From Gnetum montanum (Eukaryota > Streptophyta > Gnetopsida > Gnetales > Gnetaceae), in the NCBI GenBank assembly GCA_015680685.1, contig MNCI01023742.1, forward strand, positions 467,243-531,242: a stretch of 64,000 nt of DNA, given 5' to 3'. This document shows positions 55,275 to 64,000 of the stretch, piece after piece. A program made the translations under genes and the position numbers. The number at the start of each line of letters is the position of its first letter. Position 1 is the stretch's first letter. The notes below the pieces were generated by a model, which saw only the letters and a program-made list of their open reading frames with translations, ran no database searches and was not told the origin of the DNA.

Positions 55275-58200
55275 TCAAACGTAAAATGATTTTAGGTACA
55301 AGTGATTGGTTGGATTGGCAAGCTCGTTTCCTTCCACGTCAACTAGCTTGAATGCTCCATTGTCAAATGCTTTAGTGACTAAGTAAGGCCCTTCCCAGTT
55401 GGCTGAGAATTTTTTCGGGTGTTCCTGAACAGCCTTAAGCACAAGGTCGCCTTCTTTGATAGGGCGCTTGTTGATGTTATGACGATGTCATTGTTGTTGT
55501 TATTTTTGGTACCATTCGATTTGGTCAAGTGCGCGTATGCGTTCCTCTTCCACCGAGTCCAGGTCAATGATGCGTAGATCATTATTCTTCCCGTCGTCAA
55601 GGAGTCCAGAGAGTGTGATCCTTGAAGATGGTACCTACAATTCCAAAGGTAAAACAGCTTCTGAACCGTAAACAACACTATATGGTTTTTTACCTGTTGA
55701 AGTTCGATGTGTAGTACGATATGCCCATAATGCGTACACCAATTGTTCGTGCCACTTCCTTTTGCTCTGGGTAAGCATTTTCTTAAGTATTACAATAATC
55801 GTCTTGTTTGTTGCTTCCACTTGTCCATTTCTCTAAGGATAGTAAGGGGATGAAAATGAGTGTTTGATCCCCAGACTGTCACAAAAGGTTTAGGTTTCGG
55901 CACTGCTAAATTGTGGCCCGTTATTAGTGATGATTGTGATGAGAATGCCAAAACGGGTTACAATGTTTTCGAGGATGAAATTGCATACATGTTTAGATGT
56001 AGTTTTCCGAAGTGGAGCTGCTTCTACCCACTTCGTAAAATATTCGGTTACGATTATAATGAAACTATGCCCTGCAGAAGATGAGGGTGTTATTGGGCCG
56101 ATAAGGTCCAATCCCCACTTTTGAAAGGGCCATGTGATTTGTGCTGTATGTAACTCATTTGGTAGGACATGTATCAGATTACTATGTTTTTGACAAGTGC
56201 TACATGTTTTAACCTTGGAGAGACAGTCATACTCCATGTGTGGCCAATAGTAGCCTAAGCGTCAGATTTTCGTTGCCATGGCTTTTGGCGCTATGTGTCC
56301 TCCGCATAGTCCCTCATGTACCTGATCGACAATGGTTTGGGCATTGATACTATTGACGCATGTTAGCAATACGCCTTCGTAGGATCGACAACACAGGGTA
56401 TACTGCTTAGAACATTTGCGCACTGCGTCTTTCTATGCATTTGTTAGATGTCGTGGTGTTTCACCGTGTAGAAGGTATTCTTTTATGTCGTCATACCATT
56501 CTACCGCATGTGTTGTACTAACAGATGCAATTGGCAACGTGTCGGGAGTATCGGTTATCGGTTTGGCACAATTGATTACGGAGCTTTGTAATGCGTGGAA
56601 CATGTCTGGTGATATGTTTAATGCTAATGTGGCTAACATGTCTGCGATTGTGTTATCATTTCTAGAAACGTGTTGCACATCGATGTTTTCAAATCGCCTC
56701 ATTAGGTGTTTTGCCAAGTCGCAGTATGGTTGTAAGTGTTGGGATTTACATGTATAGATATCTGTGACTTAGTTTAGGACTAGTTGTGAGTCTCCTCTAA
56801 CTACAGGCCGTGTGATGTCTAAAGCTAGTGCTGCCGCGAGGCCTCTAAGAAGACCTTCATACTCTGCTATGTTGTTGGTGCAATGAAAGTTGAAACGATA
56901 AGCAAAGGGGCGGATCTCCCCAGAGGGATAGGTGATGACAACGGCTACACTTCCTCCTTGAGAGGTGGATGCTCCGTCAAAGTTTAGGATGGCAGGGTAG
57001 TCGTTGGGCACTATGTCTATGGCGCTTATATTCTCATCCGGGAATTCTGGCTCTATAGTCGCTTGATCGCGTGTTGGTGATGTGGCCATTTGGTTTGCTA
57101 TGGCTTGACCCTTGACTAATGATTGCACTACGTAGTACAGGTCAAACTCCGCTATCATGGCTTTCCACCGGGCTATTCGACTTGTTTCGTAAATGTTCCC
57201 TGTTATGGCTCTTAGTACATTATCCTTGCAAATTATGTACACCTGGTTACGGAAGAGGTAGTGTCGCCATTTTCTTAAGGAAAAGACCAAAGCTAAACAT
57301 GAATTCTCCACGTTGTTATACCTTTTCTCGTGGGCAACTAATGCATGACTCAAGTAATATACAGGGACTTCAGTTCCGTCATCTTGTTTCTGGCAAAGCA
57401 TAGACGCGATTGACGATTCCGAAGTGGCAAGGTAGATGTAAAATGGTTTATCATTTTTGGGCAAGTAAACCGTAGGCAGTCGGGCAAGTGTTGTTTTGAT
57501 GTTTTCGAATGCTTCTTAGCACTGCGGAGTCCATTCAAAATGGACGTTTTTGCATAACAGGTGGTTCATAGATTTTAGTTTGTCCATCAGTTTTTCTATG
57601 AAGTGCCTGATAAACTGCAATCTGCCTTGTAGACCTCGAAGTTCGGTCAGGTTGCCTGGTAGTTTCAGGTTTGTTATGGCCTTAACCTTATCGGGGTCCA
57701 CCCGTATCCCTGCTTCTGAAGCTATGAATATGAGCATTTTTCCTGTTTTAATGCCGAAGACACATTTTTTTGGATTAAGTCTTAGTTCATACTTCAAACA
57801 ATGTTTCAATACTAAGTCGAGATCTTGTACATGTTGTTCTTCTGTTTTTGATTTAACTACAATGTCATCCACGTAATCGTTGAGCGATCGTAGCATGTAA
57901 TCACTAAAGATAAATGTCATCGCTCTTTGATACGTGGCTCCAGCGTTCTTGAGACCAAAGGGCATCATTGTATAGCAAAAGGTTCCCCATGGTGTCATAA
58001 AGGTTGTCCTGAGTTGATGTTCCGGGTTGATACGTATTTGATTGTATCCCAAGAAGCCATCCATAAAAGACAATAAGGCATGCCTGGCAGTTGAGTCAAC
58101 AAGTTGATCTATGCTGGGTAGAGGAAAATCATCTTTTATGGTTGCAACATTTAGATCTCGGAAGTCAATGCATAAGTGAATGCTTCCATTTTTCTTTGGT

Positions 58201-58736
58201 ACAATGACAATGTTGGACACCCACTCGGCGTAATCAACAGTTTGAATGAAACCGGCTTGATAAAGCTTGGTGATCTCATTGTGAACTGCCAATGCCACCT
58301 CGGGTCTAACCTTTCGTGCCTTTTTTTTTACCGGTCTCAATTTTGGGTCAAGAATAATGTTGTGTTGGACAATTCTAGGGTCTAACTCAAGCATGTCTGT
58401 ATAGGACCAAGCGAAGGTTTTCATATTTTCCCTAAGCACATTCTCGATGTCTTTGGCCAAGTGCGGTTGTAATAGCGTGCTTAATTTTAATACTTTGATT
58501 TCCCCATCAGGCATGGTAATGGGGGTTTCGGCCAATGGGTCTTCGGTGATATTCTTGGCTTCTATGTCCAGGAATTTTGTCATGCCTACATAATCATCTG
58601 TTGTTTGCTATGTTGAGGCTATGACTACGTTGTCCATTGGTGAACTCAATTTGATGAGATTTATGTTAATGTCTCGTGCAATTTTTCCATATGGTCCGTC
58701 AATGATTAATGGCGTGGTTAAATGCTGGCAGTCCAT
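55275..58736 (-). pseudogene. pol: pol of element C (nearly complete)
   Basis: It starts MDCQHLTTPLIIDGPYGKIA at 58736 and ends LKSFYV at 55275, about 1150 codons. RT to the RNase H junction is an uninterrupted 355-codon stretch (58583-57516) with VSNIVIVPKKNGSIHLCIDF, LLSFMDGFLGYNQI, MPFGLKNAGATYQ and YVDD at 57864-57875. RNase H (LATSESSIASMLCQK) and the second RNase H (NFDGASTSQGGS, NNIAEYEGLLRGL, RGDSQLVLN, with D, E and D all present) are intact over 57464-56769. The integrase finger has HEGLCGGH and CSTCQ. The core has LDLIGPI and NGQVEATN, but the second Asp reads Asn in ITNNGP. Only about six to eight stops or shifts. It lacks a chromodomain, as expected for Tat. Confidence 0.92.
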
Positions 58737-58854
58737 TGAGCTTGCTCCTGCCAATAAACAGAGAGCTGAATAAGAGAAAGGGGAAATGTTCTATGCCTTT
58801 TGGTAATTTTAAACTATGTGTACATGCATAATAGTGGATTATCGTCACACTAGG

Positions 58855-58950
58855 ACGTACGGTAGTTTAAGGCCATACCAGGCCACAAGTGGCAGTTTAA
58901 GGCCTTACCGGGCCACAAGTGGCAGTTTAAGGCCATACCGGGCCTTAATT
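58855..58950 (-). repeat. Spacer repeats of element C
   Basis: Three units of about 30 bases reading on the plus strand GCAGTTTAAGGCCATACCGG GCC-type, related to the spacer repeats of A and D. Confidence 0.8.
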
Positions 58951-59132
58951 GGGTTTACACTAGAATGTTCAGCGTAAACTTGTGAAATGGGGTCCAGGGG
59001 GGGTACCAGGATGTAATAATCTCTGTTTTTAATAATTTTTACATTGTTTTCGGGCGAATTTTAGCGAAAAATAAGTAAAAAGGCACAAAATGGCAAAAAG
59101 GAGTAACGACGGCGTCAGCGTTAGTGGAGCAC

Positions 59133-59140
59133 TATATAAA
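59133..59140 (+). promoter_or_regulatory. TATA box of the antisense gene in C
   Basis: TATATAAAG-like sequence in GGAGCACTATATAAAGAAGG, about 265 bases before the proposed ATG at 59400 and divergent from pol. It is a strong plant-like core promoter by eye. Confidence 0.6.
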
Positions 59141-59399
59141 GAAGGGGGGGGTTTCATTTGTTTCTTACTTTGAATTGTGAGCGTAAGCAACAGAGCGTAA
59201 ACTGTTAAAGCGTAAGTGTAGACAATTGTGCCCTGGCGTAAGCATAAATTTACTCGTGAGCATAGACGCCGAAGAGTAACCCTTAGCGTAGACGCCCAAC
59301 ACTAAACCCCAGCGTAGACGCGGAGTGTAGGGTTTCAGGCGCTAGCATAGATAGTCCTTCTCAATGTAAACTTGTGCGATCAACGTAAAGGAGGCCGAG

Positions 59400-62300
59400 A
59401 TGGGCAAAGGAAAAGAAGTGGAAGGCCAAGGGAGGAAGGGGTCCCGATTTGACCTTTGCGGAGGAGACTGAAGCCATGCTGCAGGGCCTGCCCAGGCCAA
59501 GGATCTCATCAAGGCCTATGACATCCCATAGGTAGGCTCTGATCCCTACCTCTGTTATATTTTTTTGCTTTCCTTTTTCAGCATAGACAGTCTCGGCTTG
59601 TACGTCGAGCGTAGGGGGTTTTCGGCGTATACGCCGAGCGTAATTTCATGGCGTGAAGTCGAATTAGCATAAACTGTCAAGGTGTAATCAGTTTTATTAT
59701 CATAAGCAATTTTCCTACACTATTATGTCAGCGTAATCCATGGCGTCATGAGTTCTCTATGCGTGAAACTGTCAGTGTGATTTGTTTGTTTTATCAACGT
59801 AAATTTTCCTTACTGTGACGGCGTATACGCCGAGGGTTTGTTTAGCGTATACGCTGTGTGTGCGCAGTTGTTTTTACAGCGTAGACCTGCTTTTCATGTT
59901 TCTGGCGTGAACCTATTTGTTGTCGGTGTAGACTATTTACGCTGAAGGCGAACTTGGGCGTATATGCTGAGGGTTTCTTCAGCGTATACGCTGAGCATAA
60001 AAGGTTCAGGAGATAGCGTAAAATAGTTCATTGTCGATGTATAAGCTGAGTTAGGCAGCGTATACGCTCAGTGTATAGCGTATATGGTGAGTTAAGCAGC
60101 GTATTTCGCTAAGTGTAAACGATTTCGCCAACGTATATGCTGGTTTACGCGGCATATACGCTTAAACAGTTAGTAAATTTTTAGATTTTAAGTGCTGATT
60201 CATGATGTAAAATGGTGCTTTTCGGGCTATTTTGAAGCATGGCTAATTTATCGTGGCATCTTGATTGCTTGCAGGGATAGTAAGCACTTCCTCCTCGTTG
60301 TTGAGCTTGTCGGGGTCTTGGTATGGGTTGGCCCCATTGAGGCTGGGGAGGCTCCCCTGGATCTAACCGTGGATGACGATGGGGTTTGGTTCAGGGAAGG
60401 CGCATGTGAATTTTTGACCTTCCTGCTAGACAATTTCGAGGTGGCCATTTGGTCGAACTTTAGCGAGGTGATCGCATGGAGCGTGCTTGATGCAATGCTT
60501 CTGGAAGCTGCAGAGGGCGTCATGGTCTTCATAGAAGACATTGACAAGGGACCATTTGTTAACGAGGATGGTTCTACCTGCGGACCCAAGTCAAAATGCC
60601 CATTAATGCGCGTGTGGGTACTATTGCCATGAGGGTTAGACTACCTCAACAATACTCTATTCCTAGCTGCCCATGCGCACACATTGTTCCAAAATCCTCC
60701 CAGCACAGTGTACCAAGTGGACAGGTGGGACTATTTGAGTTTATTGTTTTTCTTTTGCCATTTGGTGTTTTTTTCTTTTTTTGACATATATTTGTTTACA
60801 GGCTGAAGGTCAACCCAGACGGGACATACTTTGAGGATGAAGGACTAGCTCTTGCTTGCACTACCCTGGAGGCATTCATGACGGGCCCCACCCTTCGTGG
60901 AATCGTACTGGGTCAAACGAAGGGAGTGATCATCCATTTTCATAAGCAGTTCTCCAGAGTGTTCGTGATGTGCAAAGCTCGTGGGTGGCTTCATGAAGAC
61001 TGGTCAGACAACGGGCCAGTCTTTCCTTGTGACTTTGGTAGCACATCTAAATCCGCCACTAACGGTGAGTGATAACATTTCCTAGATATGTTAGTGGGTT
61101 TGCCCAAATGTTTTGAGTTATGCTAATATGACCATTTTAGGTTGCTTTTACAGTTGATGTGCCCTCTGGTGGGGATCCGGTGACAACTGGACGAACCGAG
61201 ACTACCTTGTCGATGATGTTCGGGGGGTGACTAAGGCTTAGAAATGGTTGTGCAGACAAGCTCCACCATCCATCATTCATTGCCTGGATAATTCTGGCCT
61301 CATGGAGCTCTTTACGACCCCGAGTCCCGACGTATCCATAGGGAAGATGATTGGGTTCGTGAATTCTTTTAATGAGTCTGTCTCATACTACAACACCCGG
61401 ATTAAGGGTGTCAAGGTAGTTCTTCATCTGTCGCCTAAGTTCTTTTCGACCTTATTTGGCGTACCGGCAGATGGCTTGAATGTAGTGTTAGACAGAGCTC
61501 ATAAAGAGCTCCAGATGATTCGTGAGTTGGAAGATTGGCTAGGCATGGCCAAGGGTGCCAAGGGATTCCCGATGCAAGGGACAGCAAAAGTTGTGGAAGT
61601 GAACGAATTATATCTACTGTTCAGGGCACGGGTATTCCCTAAAACCCTTTCCCAGGTGAAGAGTCTTGGGGTTGAGGCTGTTCATGCCATGCGAACTGTC
61701 TTGGAAACGGGCATGCGATATAACTGGGCCCAATTTTTGTTGTCGAGCATGCACAAGGGGATAGTGCGGTTGCGTTCAAATGTCGAGGCGCAATCCCACT
61801 TCACCTTTGTGTTCTTCACTGGTTACCTTCGCCGTTTTTCTGAGTTCCTGGTAGTTCGTGCAGACAACAAGTTTGTTCTGCGGGATCGAGGTCAACTATC
61901 CCACCCATGGATCAATCACTTGTATGAGACAGCTAAATCCCAAGATGCACCTGAAGGCATTGATGAATCCATTTCTATTACTACAGGGGGAACATCTGGC
62001 GCTTCAATCCACATGCATGATAGTTTGGGATTGGAGCCAGACAACGTACCCTACACTGCTAGACGGGCAGAACGGGTCATCAAGGGGACCGTTGGCCAAG
62101 CCAAGTCAAAGCTAAAAAGGCCTGAACACGTGACTGAAGAAGTCTCCGATGTGAACCAGCCACGCGTGAAGCGCATATGCTTCAAGATTCCTAGTAAGCA
62201 GACCTCGCCTGCTTATTACTTTATCGTTTTCGTTTTGTTTATAACTTTTACTTCAATCGCTTATGTGTCATTGATGTTTTTAGCTTGATTTTCACAACAG

Positions 62301-63871
62301 TGAGCAAACAGGCTTTAGAGACTATCACCGAGGAGGAGGAGACCAACACAGAGAAGAATAATGAGGAGACCAACATGGAGAAGAGCCAGGGTAGAGGAAC
62401 AGAGGAGTTAAAGGAAAATACCACTGAAATCAAACCATTGGACGATCAGGATGCTGTCAACCAAATGTTCAGCAGCTTCTTTAAGGGAAATCTGGATTTG
62501 GGTGACCCCCCAGAGGGTGAGAAGGATTAGGGTACGTTTTCCTTTTTATTTCTTTTTGAATTGCTTGATCAATTGTCAAACCTATGGTATTTTATTTTCG
62601 TGTTTTTATCCTATTCAGATGAAGGCAGCGAGACCAAGACAGTGCGGTTGGACGTACCCATGAAGATGGTTCCCCCTGAGAGGACCATGGAGGTTAGTTC
62701 ATCCTGTACCCGTGAGCCACTTGCTTGGACAGAAATGCCAAGTAAGATGGATTTTGTGGCTGGGATCGTGGAGGAAGTTGTTGAACGAATCCAGGAGGCC
62801 CACCCTGAAATAGGTATAAATCATTTAGAGGTTTGGAGTTTCGCATCTTTTTTATATTGTCTTAACATTTGAATTTTTCGCGTGGGTAGGTGCTAAATTG
62901 AGATGGGATCCCTCTGAAAGAATTAGCATAGAAAGTTCAACCACACTTTCCCCAGAAGTGGAACAGGTGCCAAGGTCTGTTTACGAGGGAGTTGCAAAAG
63001 GCCTTGTGCACAACGCTAAGTCGTTATGGACCTGTAGGCATTCCATTGAGCAGTTGTGGCTACAGATTCAGACAAAAGAAAAGGAAGTCTCTGAATTGTC
63101 AATGGAACGTGATGATCTGAAGGCTCGGTATGAGTTCACTGCTGCCAGACTAAGCGGCGATCACTCCTGGCGAACGTCCTAGGTTACATATACCAGATAT
63201 TGGAATCTACTGAATCATCATGCATCGCTGACTCGGAGAATGGCAGAGCGTAAAGCCCAAATTGATCTCCTGAACCTTAAATGTCAAGATTGGAAAGCCT
63301 TCGCTTCCAAGGTTCGTAAGTGGGGTCAGGATGAGAAAAATTACAAACATTACTACAAGAAGTCGTTAAAAGAGGTGTCTATTAAAAAGTGCCAACTAGA
63401 GATGTTTGTGGAGGGTTTGGGTTTGCGTTCTGCCTTCGATACTTTTGCCCAAAATACAACTATGGAAATGGAGTCGCCTACAAGGGTGATCACAACTGCT
63501 TCTGGGGAAGTGTCAGTGGGCAAGTTCCCTTTGAAACGTCCTACCTAGTCGGCTGTCGACAAAGGAAAGACTTTGGCAGACGTCGACTTAGGCCTTGATG
63601 GGATAGATTGGGCTAGCATTTCAGAAGAAGAAATCCTTCATTGGCTGGAATTCGGTTTAGGGGGATCTCCTATGGTAAGCGTTTTGCCCTTATGAAGTTA
63701 ATTTAATAATGTTTAAAATTTTGACATTCGCTTATTCTTATGTTGGTTGTTTCTTTTTGGTATTTTTAGGATGAAGGTGGCGGTGATGCCCAAGAAGCTG
63801 GCCCCAGTGGAGCAGGGGCCCCTGATGCTGGTGGATTCAAAGGGGACGACCCTCCTGCCCTAGATGTTTAG
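59400..63871 (+). pseudogene. Antisense multi-exon gene of element C, copy 4 (longest)
   Basis: Proposed exons: 59400-59531, 60275-60724, 60802-61064, 61154-62193, 62301-about 62530, about 62620-62812, 62891-63673 and about 63770-63871. Exon 2 is FCP1/HAD-like (FLLVVELVGVLVW, WFREGACEFLTFLLDNFEV, AIWS, NTLFLAAHAHTLFQNPPST), with Glu for the motif I nucleophile. Exon 4 is a long open frame resembling putative plant transposon proteins (GFVNSFNESVSYYNTRIKGV, TLFGVPADGL, FRARVFPKTLSQ, NWAQFLLSSMHKGIVRL). It ends in a basic region (RVKRICFKIP) whose splice to MSKQALETI keeps phase. An acidic segment, a coiled coil (SLWTCRHSIEQLWLQIQTKE, MAERKAQIDLL) and an acidic, Gly/Pro-rich end (ALDV) follow. 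A few frameshifts and stops (exon 1, end of exon 2, 61240, 63181, 63548) suggest a recent pseudogene. Confidence 0.65.
59620..60180 (+). repeat. GCGTATACGC palindromes in intron 1 of the antisense gene of C
   Basis: At least six copies of GGCGTATACGCC or AGCGTATACGCT and several decayed ones, irregularly spaced. The same word fills the C LTR (53400-53710). Confidence 0.75.
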
Positions 63872-64000
63872 CGTTTTAATTTTTAAGTTTTTTGTTGTTT
63901 TTTTACTCAGATTTATACCGGAATTGTAACTTGAAAATTTTGAGATGGATGAAAATAGTTGACACTTGTACTTGTACAACATTGCATATAAGAAAGTTTT
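63872..64000 (+). other. 3' flank of the antisense gene of C
   Basis: T-rich, non-coding. It should contain the gene's polyadenylation region, but no convincing AATAAA is present. In the layout of D, the spacer repeats and then the protease of C (minus strand) should follow beyond the window. Confidence 0.4.

Larger units (their letters stand above)
52741..64000 (-). mobile_element. Element C, Tat/Ogre-like retrotransposon, 3' portion
   Basis: Minus-strand element entering from beyond 64000. In its own order the window shows: spacer with the antisense gene (63871 back to 59400, plus strand), repeats, pol (58736-55275), minisatellite (about 55270-54880), tail, hairpin and 3' LTR (53842-52741). 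Gag-protease and the 5' LTR lie outside. It has the most complete pol of the four family members and a distinct LTR rich in GCGTATACGC. Confidence 0.87.

Noticed and set aside
59600-60200. GCGTATACGC words as inverted repeats of a DNA transposon
   Set aside because: Many copies at irregular spacing, no transposase, no single terminal pair with target duplication.

Overview
The window looks like nuclear DNA of a land plant, probably a large-genome seed plant. It consists almost entirely of Ty3/gypsy (Metaviridae) LTR retrotransposons. I see no ordinary host gene, no rRNA or tRNA gene and nothing prokaryotic. The plant assignment rests on Tat-clade pol genes carrying two RNase H domains, plant-type introns, and an FCP1/HAD-like domain of the plant type. 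The species cannot be told from the sequence.

The elements are stacked by repeated insertion, and most junctions are visible to the base. A relic (F, 1-674) is cut by element A (+, starts at 675). A is cut by B (8014-16406, in its RT/RNase H junction), by E (18784-51556, in its 3' tail) and by C (52741 to beyond the window, just before its 3' LTR). E is in turn cut inside gag-protease by D (23252-39059, minus strand). Five-base target duplications with one mismatch each flank B, E and D. Both LTRs of D are 1439 bases long.

A, C, D and E are one Tat/Ogre-like family. Their order is LTR, tRNA-primer site, gag plus aspartic protease, a spacer ending in a splice-acceptor-like site, pol (RT, RNase H, second RNase H, integrase), a roughly 35-base minisatellite tail, a hairpin with polypurine tract, and LTR. 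All reading frames carry stops or frameshifts, so no copy is autonomous now. C has the best-preserved pol.

The notable feature lies in the spacer between protease and pol. In D, E and C it holds a multi-exon gene on the opposite strand, with its own TATA promoter and splice sites. The relic F carries part of a fourth copy. The product starts with a domain resembling plant FCP1/HAD phosphatases, with the catalytic aspartates replaced. It continues with a segment resembling the putative plant transposon protein family, then a coiled coil and an acidic C-terminus. Being antisense to the retrotransposon RNA would explain how its introns survive retrotransposition. Element A lacks this gene and has a short-repeat spacer instead.

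Element B belongs to another lineage (Athila-like gag, tRNA-Asp-like primer site). It has no pol. It carries a second, sense-strand ORF with a related transposon-protein-like segment and coiled coil, behind an internal copy of its LTR promoter motif. A run of 45 G at 17554-17598 is probably a sequencing or assembly artefact.
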